A DNA stretch of 64,000 nt. Source: Thermohahella caldifontis. Its GTDB lineage: Bacteria; Pseudomonadota; Gammaproteobacteria; Pseudomonadales; Oleiphilaceae. How positions within the stretch are numbered: position 1 is the first letter of the stretch; each line of letters starts with the position of its first letter. This document shows positions 24,970-34,246 of this stretch, piece after piece. Below the pieces are notes generated by a model. It had not been told where the DNA came from, ran no database searches, and saw only the letters and a program-made list of their open reading frames with translations. The stretch is from contig NZ_CP154858.1 of assembly GCF_041153465.1 (NCBI RefSeq), positions 1,984,001-2,048,000 on the forward strand, read 5' to 3'. Made by a program: the position numbers and the translations under genes.

Positions 24970-26389
24970 TCCGAATGTTCCCCTGTGGCCATTTTTTGAG
25001 AACCTCAGCCGGATTCCCAGACCCTCCAAACATGAAGCGGCTGTCAAGGCCTGGATCCGCAACCTCTTTGCCGGCACCGCCATCCGCATTCACGAGGACG
25101 AGGCGGGAAACCTGCTGCTGCGCAAACCGGCACATCCCGACATGACCGGCACACCCGGCATCATTCTCCAGAGCCATCTGGACATGGTGCCCCAGAAGCG
25201 GGACGGCAGCCCCCATGACTTTACCCGGGATCCGGTCGAACTGGTACGTGACGGCGACTGGCTTCATGCCCGCGACACCACGCTGGGTGCGGACAACGGC
25301 ATTGGTGTGGCCGCCATTCTCGCGGTCTTCAGTGATCCGGCGATCCGCCATGGCCCGCTCGAGGCCCTGCTCACGGTTGATGAGGAGGCGGGCATGAGCG
25401 GTGCCCTGGGCGCACAGACCGACTGGTTTGAAGGCCATTACCTGCTCAACCTGGATACCGAAGAAGAGAACGAACTCTATATCGGCTGCGCGGGCGGCGT
25501 GGATGTGGTGGTCTCCGCGACGCTGCCCGCCAGCGGACGGCAACAGGCGGGCTGGCAGATCGGGGTGCACGGCCTGCGCGGCGGTCACTCGGGCATCGAC
25601 ATCCACCGCCAGCGTGGCAATGCCATCCGGATCCTGGCTGAACTCCTGCAGACCATCAGCCATGAGTGGGGACCCCTGGAGGTGGCACAATTCTCCGGCG
25701 GCACGCTGCGCAACGCCATCGCCCGCTCGGCCGAAGCCACCCTCGTCCTCCCGGCTGCCGCGGACGAAAGCGCGCTGCAGGCGGTGACTGACCACTACCA
25801 GACACAGTGGCAGGCACGCGAGCCCGGCATTCGGATCACGCTGACTCGCACCACGGTTTCAGAGACCACACCGGCCGATACCAGTCATGCCTGGCTGGAC
25901 GCGCTGCTTCGCTGTCCGCATGGCGTGCTGGCCATGAGCCCGGATTTCGAAGGCGTGGTCCACACCTCGGCCAACCTGGGGGTCGTGCACTGGACACCCG
26001 GCCAGATCCGCGTGGACTGCCTGCCCCGCAGCCTGGATGACCGGGCACGGGATGAGGCGGCCGAAAGAATCGGGGCGGTCTTCGCCGCGCTGGGTGCCCG
26101 GGTTGAACGACAGGCCCCCTATCCGGGCTGGACGCCGCGTCCGGACAGCCCGCTGCTGCAGCGCGCCAGACAGCTTCACGAACAGGTGCTCGGGGTACCC
26201 GCCGGCATTCAGGTGATCCATGCCGGACTGGAGTGTGGCCTGCTGGGCAGGAAGGCACCGCACTGGGACATGATCTCCTTCGGCCCCACCATTCAGGGCG
26301 CCCACTCCCCCGACGAGCGCGTGAACATTCCCTCCGTGGCACGATTCTGGCGCTTCCTGCTCGCCCTGCTGGAACGGATCGGTACCTGA
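24959..26389 (+). CDS. pepD: aminoacyl-histidine dipeptidase PepD
   Basis: A 476-residue M20-family metallopeptidase. Zinc-site motifs are present: QSHLDMVPQKR, LGADNGIGVA, the catalytic DEEAGMSGA, and the C-terminal AGLECGLLGRKAPHWDMIS and GPTIQGAHSPDERV. The length and motif pattern match E. coli PepD, which splits Xaa-His and other dipeptides such as carnosine in the cytoplasm. AAAGGAC precedes the ATG at 24959, inside the end of the LysR gene, so the two are probably translated together. Confidence 0.93.
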   Translation: MQIDPNVPLWPFFENLSRIPRPSKHEAAVKAWIRNLFAGTAIRIHEDEAGNLLLRKPAHPDMTGTPGIILQSHLDMVPQKRDGSPHDFTRDPVELVRDGDWLHARDTTLGADNGIGVAAILAVFSDPAIRHGPLEALLTVDEEAGMSGALGAQTDWFEGHYLLNLDTEEENELYIGCAGGVDVVVSATLPASGRQQAGWQIGVHGLRGGHSGIDIHRQRGNAIRILAELLQTISHEWGPLEVAQFSGGTLRNAIARSAEATLVLPAAADESALQAVTDHYQTQWQAREPGIRITLTRTTVSETTPADTSHAWLDALLRCPHGVLAMSPDFEGVVHTSANLGVVHWTPGQIRVDCLPRSLDDRARDEAAERIGAVFAALGARVERQAPYPGWTPRPDSPLLQRARQLHEQVLGVPAGIQVIHAGLECGLLGRKAPHWDMISFGPTIQGAHSPDERVNIPSVARFWRFLLALLERIGT

Positions 26390-26467
26390 CGCTATAGTAC
26401 GCCAACCGGGCCGGCCACAATGCCGGCCCATACACCATCCAGGGACAGTCACACAGGAGGGATGCCC

Positions 26468-27607
26468 ATGACTGCCACACCATCCGCCACGTTTCACCGC
26501 TTTCAGTTTCACGGCAAGGCCATCGAGTTCTTCCGCATCTGGATCGTCAACATCATCCTGACCGTCCTGACACTGGGAATCTACTCGGCCTGGGCCAAGG
26601 TGCGCACACAGAAATATCTGATGCGCAATCTGGAGCTCGACGGTCACCGCTTCGACTACACCGCCGAACCCATGCAGATCCTCAAGGGCCGTCTGATCGC
26701 CGTGGTTCTGCTGCTGGCGCTCTCCCTCCTGCAGAAGATGATGCCCGCCGCCGGCAGCCTCGCGTCGCTCCTCTTCATGCTGATCATTCCGGCCATCATC
26801 GTGATGTCCCTGGCCTTTCGCCTGCGCGTCACCACCTACCGGGGCATCGCCTTCGGCTTCCAGCGTGATTTTGTCAGAGCCTATCTGATCTATGGTCTGC
26901 CCGTGCTGCTCATGGCACTCATGTTTCTGATCACCTTTCTGTATGGTCCCCGGGCGCCCCGGCCCGGCATGGAACCCGAATTCCCGGCACTCTGGCTGGC
27001 GGGAATGGGCGGCCTCATGCTCGTCCTTGCGCTGGGCTTCCCGGCCTGGGAGTGGTGGCTGAAACACTTCATCGGTACCCGCGCCCGATACGGCACCACA
27101 CACTTTGACTATGAAGCCCCGGTGAAGGCCTACTATGGGCTATACACCTCGGCAAGCCTGACCGCGCTCGTCCTGCTGGTTGCCCTGACCTTGCTCTTCG
27201 GCGGTATCGTTCAGCTGGCCGGCACATTGCCTGCCATCCCCGGCGCCTGGATCACGAGCGCATTGCCCATCGCCCTCACCTGCACGCTGGTCTGGTGGTA
27301 CGCCCGGATCCATGCAGGCCGGATCAACCTCTTTCTCGATAACCTGTCCCTGGACGGCCACCGGGTACGTTCCCGGGTCACCACCGGTGCCATATTCTGG
27401 CTTTATGTCACCAACACCCTGGCCATTCTGGTATCGCTCGGCCTGCTGATTCCCTGGGCACAGATCCGCACCCTGCGTTACCGTGCCTCCGTCACCGGTC
27501 TGCTGGCCCACAGCCCGCTGGATACCTTCGTGGCGGAACAGCAGACACAGGTCAGTGCTCTGGGTGAAGAAATCGGTGATGTCTTTGATGTGGAGATCGG
27601 CCTCTGA
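26468..27607 (+). CDS. yjgN: DUF898 family membrane protein (YjgN-like)
   Basis: A 379-residue inner-membrane protein. It begins FHRFQFHGKAIEFFRIWIVN, the DUF898 signature, which is repeated in part after the middle (RINLFLDNLSLDGHRVRSR), and six to eight hydrophobic segments follow. SAWAKVRTQKYLMRN and the later PWAQIRTLRYRASV are internal repeats of one another. AGGAGG lies seven bases before the ATG at 26468. The next gene, an M48 peptidase, overlaps its stop, so the pair is translationally coupled. YjgN and a membrane M48 peptidase are often neighbours in proteobacteria. Function unknown. Confidence 0.88.
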   Translation: MTATPSATFHRFQFHGKAIEFFRIWIVNIILTVLTLGIYSAWAKVRTQKYLMRNLELDGHRFDYTAEPMQILKGRLIAVVLLLALSLLQKMMPAAGSLASLLFMLIIPAIIVMSLAFRLRVTTYRGIAFGFQRDFVRAYLIYGLPVLLMALMFLITFLYGPRAPRPGMEPEFPALWLAGMGGLMLVLALGFPAWEWWLKHFIGTRARYGTTHFDYEAPVKAYYGLYTSASLTALVLLVALTLLFGGIVQLAGTLPAIPGAWITSALPIALTCTLVWWYARIHAGRINLFLDNLSLDGHRVRSRVTTGAIFWLYVTNTLAILVSLGLLIPWAQIRTLRYRASVTGLLAHSPLDTFVAEQQTQVSALGEEIGDVFDVEIGL

Positions 27608-28620
27608 GTGCCCTGACCTTTCAGGCCCGTCTGTATGACGGGCAGACCTCCCGTCCCGAGACGGTCACGGTCACGCTGGATGACCGGCAGGGCATCATGA
27701 TCCGCATGGCTGGGGGCCAGATCCGGACCTTGCCGGTGCAGGACATCAGGATAGAACCACGGCTCGGCAATACACCCAGAATCCTGCGCCTGCCCGACGG
27801 TACCATGCTCGAAACCGCTGACCATGGGGCTGTCGCCCGCCTCGAAGCACAGGTCAGGCCGGCGAACAGCTGGCTGCACCGTCTCGAAAGCCGGTGGACA
27901 GCTGTGCTGGTGGCCACGGTGCTGGCCATTGCCGTACTGCTGGGGACGGTCACCTGGGGCATCCCGGCTCTGGCCGGTTTCATCGCCGGGCAGATTCCCG
28001 CGCCCCAGGTCCAGCAACTGGGCCCGGATGCCCTGGACTGGCTCGACACCCATGTATTCAGTCCCTCAAACCTTCCCGAAGCCCGCCGGAACGCGCTGCA
28101 GGAGCAGTTTGACACCCTCATTCGCAACAGTGAGTTTCGCTATCGGCTGCATATTCGTGCCAGCCCGAAGCTGGGTGCCAATGCGCTGGCCCTGCCGTCC
28201 GGGGACATCATCCTGACGGACGAACTGGTGGCGCTGGCAGAGGATGACAACGAGCTGATGGCCGTGCTCCTGCACGAGCAGGGGCATGTGGAAAAACGTC
28301 ATGGCCTGCGTCTGGCCCTTCAGCAGGCCTCAGTTGTCACGTTAGTCACCCTGATGACCGGTGACCTGTCCACCGCCAGCAGCGCCATCACCGCCCTGCC
28401 CCTGCTGCTGACCCAGCTCGGCTACTCCCGGGACATGGAACGCGAAGCGGATGCCTACGCAGTTGTGCGTATGCGCGAGACGGGGCTGGACACTGGCGCC
28501 TTCGTGCGGATTCTGAGAAAATTGGCCGCATCACACGGAGAGGAACAGGCATCCACCGGCTTCCTGTCCACGCACCCGGTCACAGACGAGCGCATCGCCG
28601 CCATACGGGCATCCAGATAA
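27604..28620 (+). CDS. M48 family membrane metallopeptidase with apparent CTG start
   Basis: A 338-residue protein if begun at CTG 27604. The N-terminal 75 residues (ALTFQARLYDGQTS, VTVTLDD, ILRLPDGTMLET) are a domain common in this M48 group. A membrane helix follows (AVLVATVLAIAVLLGTV), then the protease core with zinc motif LLHEQGHVEKRH and the third ligand region MEREADAYAV. No ATG, GTG or TTG lies in frame between the stop at 27586-27588 and ATG 27697, which would remove the conserved N-terminus. CTG 27604 has GGAG eight bases upstream and overlaps the previous stop as CTGA, the pattern of an ATGA overlap. It is probably a quality-control protease; substrate unknown. Confidence 0.82.
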   Translation: MSALTFQARLYDGQTSRPETVTVTLDDRQGIMIRMAGGQIRTLPVQDIRIEPRLGNTPRILRLPDGTMLETADHGAVARLEAQVRPANSWLHRLESRWTAVLVATVLAIAVLLGTVTWGIPALAGFIAGQIPAPQVQQLGPDALDWLDTHVFSPSNLPEARRNALQEQFDTLIRNSEFRYRLHIRASPKLGANALALPSGDIILTDELVALAEDDNELMAVLLHEQGHVEKRHGLRLALQQASVVTLVTLMTGDLSTASSAITALPLLLTQLGYSRDMEREADAYAVVRMRETGLDTGAFVRILRKLAASHGEEQASTGFLSTHPVTDERIAAIRASR

Positions 28621-28623
28621 CCC

Positions 28624-29526
28624 ATGAAATCCAACCAGCTTTTTTCAGAAGCCCTGCTGCTTCTGGCTGCCCTGATCTGGGGCTTTGCCTTCGTGGCACA
28701 GATTGTGGGCATGGAACACGTCGGCCCCTATACCTTCAACCTGGCCCGCTTCATCATGGGCGGACTGGCCCTGCTGCCCATTGTTCATGTTCTGAGCCGT
28801 CGCATGCCGCACCCACCGGTGGAGATCCGTGTGCTGCCTGCCAGTCTGCTGGCCGGAACCGTCCTGTTCATCGCCTCATCGCTGCAGCAGATCGGCTTGC
28901 AATACACCACTGCCGGCAAGGCCGGCTTCATTACCGGTCTCTATATCGTTCTGATTCCGTTTTTCGGACTGTTCTTCCGCCAGCATACCCACCGCTATAC
29001 CTGGATCGGTGCAGGACTTGCCCTATGGGGCCTCTACCTGCTCACCATCGAAGGCCCCTTCGAGCTGTCCTGGGGCGATACACTGGAACTGATCGGTGCC
29101 CTGTTCTGGGCTGCGCACGTGATGGTTATCGGCTGGCTGGCACCGCGCACGGATGCCCTGCGGCTGGCAGCAGGGCAGTTTCTGGTGGCCGGCCTGCTCT
29201 CGGGCGTGGCTGCGTTCTGGGTGGAAACCCCGAGGGTGACTGATCTGCTGGCCGGCTGGGCCCCCATTCTCTATGGCGGACTGGGCTCCGTGGCCATCGC
29301 CTTTACCCTGCAGGTCATTGCCCAGAAGCACGTCCCGGCCAGCCATGCCGCCATCCTCATGAGTCTGGAGGCCGCCTTCGCTGCCCTGGGCGGATGGCTG
29401 ATGCTGGACGAAACCCTGTCTGTGCGTGGCCTGATCGGATGCGCCCTGATGCTGGCCGGCATGGTGTGCTCCCAGTTGCGACCCCGGACCACTGTGCCCG
29501 TGGCCAGCGAGACCTCAGCGCTTTAG
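28624..29526 (+). CDS. EamA/DMT-family transporter
   Basis: A 300-residue protein with ten predicted membrane helices and two EamA repeats (ALLLLAALIWGFAFVAQ and LELIGALFWAAHVMVIGW). The second helix region (AGKAGFITGLYIVLIPFF) and the C-terminal LMLDETLSVRGLIGCALML are characteristic. Members export metabolites or amino acids with drug/metabolite-like mechanisms. It starts four bases after the M48 stop, and its 3' end overlaps the convergent START-protein gene by 12 bases. Substrate unknown. Confidence 0.88.
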   Translation: MKSNQLFSEALLLLAALIWGFAFVAQIVGMEHVGPYTFNLARFIMGGLALLPIVHVLSRRMPHPPVEIRVLPASLLAGTVLFIASSLQQIGLQYTTAGKAGFITGLYIVLIPFFGLFFRQHTHRYTWIGAGLALWGLYLLTIEGPFELSWGDTLELIGALFWAAHVMVIGWLAPRTDALRLAAGQFLVAGLLSGVAAFWVETPRVTDLLAGWAPILYGGLGSVAIAFTLQVIAQKHVPASHAAILMSLEAAFAALGGWLMLDETLSVRGLIGCALMLAGMVCSQLRPRTTVPVASETSAL

Positions 29527-30201
29527 CGCCAGCCAGTTGCTACCCAGCCAGCCGGCAATCCGGCCCTGTGCATCGCGGGCCAGATGTGCCCGGCTGTAGG
29601 GCGGTTGTATCGCCAGCCGTGCCAGCCCGCGCAGTGTCTGTTCGGGAAGGTTCTCGAGCAGCTGATTGACCAGCCAGCCCGGCAGCGCCCCGCCGGGATC
29701 CGTATGCTGCTCCCACACCACCCTGACACCACCCCGCTCCGGCGTCAGGGTATAGTGTCCGCGGGACCGCTGCACGCGCACCAACCCCCGGTCCGGAAGT
29801 GCATCCGGGCGGCTGATCATGTCCACACGCACTGCGCCACCCGGTGACAGCTCACGGATGGTCACTTCCAGCACAATGTCCCGGTCCTGCGCCGGCCATG
29901 GCATGTCATTGACCTGGTAGGTCAGGCGGCGGTGAAAGCCGTGGCGCTCCAGCACCTCCGCATGGCGGCACTGATAGATCCACCGCGGGCAGGCTTTGGG
30001 ATCCGCCGTCAGGGCCAGCACGGCATCCAGGCTGGCCGGCACCCAGGTTTCTCCCCGGAACGCCGCAACCGTGCTGCCCGGTTCAGGACGGATCCAGACA
30101 CGCAGATCGGGCTCGTCATGAATGAGCTTCCAATCCGCGCCTGCAGCCCAGAGCTGTGTACAGATCAGCCAGCTCCAGAGCATCCAGCCTGCCTTGTGCA
30201 T
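29515..30201 (-). CDS. secreted START-domain lipid-binding protein
   Basis: A 228-residue protein with a short signal peptide (GWMLWSWLICTQLWA). The mature domain has the START pattern: LIHDEPDLRVWIRP, FRGETWVPASLDAVLALTAD, WIYQCRHAEVLERHG, MPWPAQDRDIVLEV and a helical C-terminus (LVNQLLENLPEQTLRGLARL). START domains make a hydrophobic pocket for lipids. It stands alone on this strand, between the transporter and a divergent diguanylate cyclase. Periplasmic location and lipid binding are inferred from family and signal. Confidence 0.82.
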   Translation of the reverse strand: MHKAGWMLWSWLICTQLWAAGADWKLIHDEPDLRVWIRPEPGSTVAAFRGETWVPASLDAVLALTADPKACPRWIYQCRHAEVLERHGFHRRLTYQVNDMPWPAQDRDIVLEVTIRELSPGGAVRVDMISRPDALPDRGLVRVQRSRGHYTLTPERGGVRVVWEQHTDPGGALPGWLVNQLLENLPEQTLRGLARLAIQPPYSRAHLARDAQGRIAGWLGSNWLALKR

Positions 30202-30386
30202 CGTGATATACCCCGGTCTCGTTCAAGATGCCTTCATCATACCGGTTCCCTGATGCGCCTTCCGGAACCGGAGTCACTTCCTTGACACAAAACCGTGCAT
30301 CAAGTCTCAGAATGAAAAGAGGACATCCGGTGGCAATCTGATCAGATCCGTCCATACTTGTTGTACGTATAAAGGTTGAGACAGAT

Positions 30387-31682
30387 ATGGCCCAACGTGC
30401 TTTAATCATTGATCCCTCCCCCCTCTACCGCAAACTCATCGGTCATATCCTGGAGGAAAAGGGACTGGAAGTGGTCTGTGAAGCCTACCCGGATCGTGCA
30501 CTGGCCCAGTTACAGCATGCCGATCAGCCTTTTGATTTTGTGACACTGGCCTACCATCTGGAAGGGGAAACCTGCAAAGGGCTCTGCACCCGTATCCGGG
30601 CAGCCCTTCCGGATACACTTCTGCCCATACTGGTACTGACGACGGAAACGGATCATGCCATCGTCACGGAGCTTCTCTCGGCCGGAGCCACCGAGGTCTT
30701 CAGCAAACAGCATCTGGAGAAGTTTTACCAGTACATTGAACACCATCTGCTGCATACCTCAAGGCAGATTCTGGAGCCGGGCGAGGTTCTGCTCATTGAA
30801 GATGACCGCTCCATGGCCGCGGTCATCAAGGCCACTCTGGAAACCATCAATCAGGATACAACGCACTACCTGACAGCTGAAGAAGGGCTGGATGCCCTGA
30901 CCAAAGCCCCATCCCAATTTAATCTGGTCATCACTGATGTCATCCTGCCGGGGGAAATGAACGCCCTGACCTTCATCAGCCAGATCCGCCGTCGGCGTGA
31001 ATTTGACGACCTCCCGATTCTGGCCCTGTCTGGTCTGGATGATATCAGCCAAAGACTCTCTCTGTTGCAGGGTGGTGCCAACGACTTCGTCTCCAAGCCC
31101 TTCCACATGGAAGAATTTCGGGTCCGCGTTGCCAATCTGATCCGGACCAAACTCCTGGTGGACCAGGTCAAGGCACAACAGAAGAAACTGCACGAACTGG
31201 CCATGCGCGATCCGCTGACGGGTCTGTACAACCGCAACTTCCTCACAGAATCCGCGGCCCTGCGCATCAGCGAAGCCCGGCGTCACGGCCACCCGCTCAG
31301 CATCCTGCTGGCCGACGTCGATCACTTCAAGAAGGTCAACGACACCTGGGGCCATGATACAGGTGACCGGGTGCTGGTCGAGATAGGCAACTACCTGCGT
31401 GGTCAGGCACGAAAGGAGGATGTGGTGGCACGCATGGGTGGCGAGGAGTTCATGATCCTCCTGTACCACTGCTCTCTGGAGAATGCGGTCAAGCGTGCGG
31501 ACTTTCTCAGGGCCGGTGTCGAGGCATTGCAACCGGACGGACGGCACGTCACAATGAGTGTCGGCGTGACGTCCCTGATGAATCCGGGAGAAGACTTCCA
31601 GACACTCTACAAGCGTGCAGACCTCGCGCTTTACGAGGCCAAGAAAAGAGGTCGCAACCGGATCTGCCGCCTGCCTGAATGA
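30387..31682 (+). CDS. PleD-like response regulator, REC-REC-GGDEF
   Basis: A 431-residue diguanylate cyclase. Domains: a first receiver (residues 4-120) where the acidic acceptor position is TLAYHLEG without Asp, so it is a degenerate REC; a second receiver (about 132-250) with LLIEDD, acceptor Asp in ITDVILPG and Lys in VSKPF; and a GGDEF domain (about 265-430) with DPLTGLYNR, signature GGEEF near residue 350 and an inhibitory RxxD site (RKED) five residues before it. Predicted to make c-di-GMP upon phosphorylation of the second receiver, with product feedback at the I-site. It begins a run with HD-GYP and EAL genes. Confidence 0.92.
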   Translation: MAQRALIIDPSPLYRKLIGHILEEKGLEVVCEAYPDRALAQLQHADQPFDFVTLAYHLEGETCKGLCTRIRAALPDTLLPILVLTTETDHAIVTELLSAGATEVFSKQHLEKFYQYIEHHLLHTSRQILEPGEVLLIEDDRSMAAVIKATLETINQDTTHYLTAEEGLDALTKAPSQFNLVITDVILPGEMNALTFISQIRRRREFDDLPILALSGLDDISQRLSLLQGGANDFVSKPFHMEEFRVRVANLIRTKLLVDQVKAQQKKLHELAMRDPLTGLYNRNFLTESAALRISEARRHGHPLSILLADVDHFKKVNDTWGHDTGDRVLVEIGNYLRGQARKEDVVARMGGEEFMILLYHCSLENAVKRADFLRAGVEALQPDGRHVTMSVGVTSLMNPGEDFQTLYKRADLALYEAKKRGRNRICRLPE

Positions 31683-31712
31683 GCCGGGCAGTACTGACAG
31701 GAGGAACGGCGT

Positions 31713-32966
31713 ATTTCCACAGGCGTCCAATCGGTTGAAGTCCGTACCACACAGCTGGAGCTGGGCATGTATGTGTCCGGGCTGGATCGCCCGTGGCTGG
31801 AGACGCCCTTCCCCATTCAGGGTTTTCTGATCCGCTCCTACCGGGATATCGAACTGCTGCGCCAGCTTTGCGAGTATGTGGTCATTGACACCGCACTGGG
31901 CAAGGCACCCGCAACCCGGGCCCCCGTTCATCACCCGACGCCCCGCATCACCGTCACGACCCAGGCCCAGCGTCAGAAGCTGGTGCCTCACGGTATCAGC
32001 GTCCGTACCTATCCGGTGACCCGGTCACTGGAAGACGAACTGCCGATTGCGCGCATTGCCTACAAGCAGTTGTCCCGGGATATCGAAACGCTGCTGGCAC
32101 AGCTGCGCAGCACACCGGACCTGGATCTGAAACGCTGGAGGCGCTCCGTCGGCCCCATGGTGTCCAGCGTGATCCGCAATCCTGACGCCTGCGCACTGCT
32201 CACCCGCCTCAAGAGCCAGGGTTCCTATGCCTTCAAGCACGCGTTATCCGTTTCCGTCTGGTGTACCTTGCTCGGGCGTCAGCTCGGCCTGCCACGCCCA
32301 CTGCTCGAAGATCTGGCCCTAGGCGGCATTCTCCTGGATGTGGGGCACCTTGATCTGCCCGAGGGGCTGATCAACCACGACCGCCGCCTCACGGATGCCG
32401 AATTCCGGCAGATGCAGAACCACGTGGAGCACGGACTCGAACGGCTCGAAGCCATGGGCAACCGCTCGCAGGTCATTCGCGACATGGTCGCCGCTCACCA
32501 CGAGCGTCACGCCGGCCATGGTTATCCCAACCGGCTCAAGGGCAAGCTCATTCCTTTCTACGGTCGCATTGCCGCCATTGCCGATTGTTATGATGCCATG
32601 ACCAGCGAACGCCCCTATGCCGCGCCCATTTCACCCTCCGAAGCGGTGAGCAAGCTTTACGAGTGGCGTAACGTGGAATTTCAGGCGGAACTGATCGAGG
32701 AATTCATTCAGGCGATTGGCCTGTACCCTGCCGGCACGCTGGTGGAACTGACCGACGGTCGCGTGGGCATCGTCATCAAGGCGCACGTGACCCGCCGTCT
32801 GCGGCCACGCATCCTGCTGCTTCGCGATGCGGACAAACAACCGGTCAGTCCCGAGGAGCTGGACCTGCTCACCCTGGAACAGACGCTGGGCGAGGAAGCA
32901 CCGGGCATCCGGAGGGCACTTCAGCCCGGTGCCTACGGCATTGACATGGAGGCGCTGGAGCTGTGA
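31713..32966 (+). CDS. DUF3391 / HD-GYP domain protein with degenerate HD site and apparent ATT start
   Basis: About 417 residues. The N-terminus TTQLELGMYVSGLDRPWLE is the DUF3391 signature. AGGAGG (31699-31704) lies eight bases before ATT 31713, and no ATG, GTG or TTG occurs in frame between the stop at 31695 and ATG 31767, which would delete half the signature. The HD-GYP part keeps HHERHAGHGYP and DCYDAMTSERPY, but the HD motif that normally reads LLHDIGK is LLDVGH, so one metal ligand and a conserved Lys are lost. Activity as a c-di-GMP phosphodiesterase is therefore doubtful; a binding or regulatory role is possible. It overlaps the next EAL gene as GTGA. Confidence 0.85.
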   Translation: MSTGVQSVEVRTTQLELGMYVSGLDRPWLETPFPIQGFLIRSYRDIELLRQLCEYVVIDTALGKAPATRAPVHHPTPRITVTTQAQRQKLVPHGISVRTYPVTRSLEDELPIARIAYKQLSRDIETLLAQLRSTPDLDLKRWRRSVGPMVSSVIRNPDACALLTRLKSQGSYAFKHALSVSVWCTLLGRQLGLPRPLLEDLALGGILLDVGHLDLPEGLINHDRRLTDAEFRQMQNHVEHGLERLEAMGNRSQVIRDMVAAHHERHAGHGYPNRLKGKLIPFYGRIAAIADCYDAMTSERPYAAPISPSEAVSKLYEWRNVEFQAELIEEFIQAIGLYPAGTLVELTDGRVGIVIKAHVTRRLRPRILLLRDADKQPVSPEELDLLTLEQTLGEEAPGIRRALQPGAYGIDMEALEL

Positions 32967-34246
32967 CCCGCCCGTACCGTCGCGCCGAGGTGGCACGTGC
33001 ACTCCAGACCCTGCTGGATGCCAGTGACGCACCCCTTGGCGTCCTGCTCCTGGATCTGCGGCAGCTCGCCCGGCTCAACGAAGTGTATGGCTACAGTCAG
33101 GCAGACGCCTGCCTGAACCTGCTGACCCGGACGCTGGAAACTCTCCGGGCCGACCGGGGCGGTGTCTACTGGCTTGGCGGCGGCCAGTGGCTGTGCCCTG
33201 TCCGTCGCGTCACCCATCCTTCACTGCTGGAACTGGCGGGTATCCGCCTGCTGGAATCACTCCCGGGACGAATCGACCTGGACGATCTCACCGTCATGCC
33301 CCGCTTCGTGCTCGCCAGCGCCAGTTCCGGACCGGACTGCGAAACCGGCGAGCGACTGTTGTTGCACGCCGAACAGGCCTTGCGCCACGCCAAGCAACAA
33401 TTCCGGCCGTACCTGGATTACCGTGACGTCCCCGAACATCTCAAGCTGGAATCCTGGCGCATTGAGGCCGAACTGTACGAGGCCTTTCGTGCCAACGCCC
33501 TCAAGGTCTGGTTCCAGCCCCAGATCCACCTTCACCGCCATCAGATCGTGGGCGCGGAAGCCCTGCTGCGCTGGGAAAGCGAAACGCGCGGACCGGTGTC
33601 ACCGGAAGTGTTCATTCCCTTGCTTGAAAACAGCGGCTTTGTGCTGGATCTCACCAAATGGCTGTTCAATGCCAGTTTCCGGCAGGCCGCCGACTGGCTT
33701 CACCAGCATCCGGAACACACCCTGTCCATCAACCTCTCGGGCAACTTTGTCAATCACGAGGAACTGGTGACGCTGGCCACCAACAGCGCAGCAATCTGGA
33801 ACGTGGCACCGTCACAGATCATTCTCGAAGTGACCGAAAGCAGCATGCTCTGGGACTGGCAGCATGCCATCGACAACCTGGAACGTCTGCGCGTGGCGGG
33901 GTTTGGCGTGTCCCTGGACGACTTCGGCACCGGTTATTCTTCCCTGCTCTACTTCAAGGATCTGCCGGCCACGGAGCTGAAAATCGACAAGGTCTTCGTC
34001 GAAGCCCTGAATGCCGACCCCCAGAGTGGCCTGCTGATCGAAACCCTCGTCCGGCTTGCCCACGGCTTTGGCATGGAAACCCTGGCGGAAGGGGTTGAAT
34101 CGGAAGCACAGGCCGGGCACCTGACCCGGCTCGGTGTCGATACGGCACAGGGCTGGTACTTTGCGCCAGCCCTGCCCGTGAACGAATTCCTCGACTGGAT
34201 GACCCGGTGGTCGCCGGAGCGCTACTTCAAAGACTCATCATCGTGA
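32963..34246 (+). CDS. degenerate GGDEF / EAL phosphodiesterase
   Basis: A 427-residue protein with GTG start overlapping the HD-GYP stop. The first 165 residues resemble a GGDEF fold (LGVLLLDLRQLARLNEVYGY) whose signature is replaced by LGGGQWL, so it should not make c-di-GMP. The EAL domain is complete: GAEALLRW, LSINLSGN, ILEVTESS, LDDFGTGYSSL, the Lys in KIDKVFV and AEGVES. It should hydrolyse c-di-GMP to pGpG with Mg2+ or Mn2+. With the preceding cyclase and HD-GYP gene it forms a balanced synthesis/breakdown module. Converges with gap. Confidence 0.9.
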   Translation: MTRPYRRAEVARALQTLLDASDAPLGVLLLDLRQLARLNEVYGYSQADACLNLLTRTLETLRADRGGVYWLGGGQWLCPVRRVTHPSLLELAGIRLLESLPGRIDLDDLTVMPRFVLASASSGPDCETGERLLLHAEQALRHAKQQFRPYLDYRDVPEHLKLESWRIEAELYEAFRANALKVWFQPQIHLHRHQIVGAEALLRWESETRGPVSPEVFIPLLENSGFVLDLTKWLFNASFRQAADWLHQHPEHTLSINLSGNFVNHEELVTLATNSAAIWNVAPSQIILEVTESSMLWDWQHAIDNLERLRVAGFGVSLDDFGTGYSSLLYFKDLPATELKIDKVFVEALNADPQSGLLIETLVRLAHGFGMETLAEGVESEAQAGHLTRLGVDTAQGWYFAPALPVNEFLDWMTRWSPERYFKDSSS

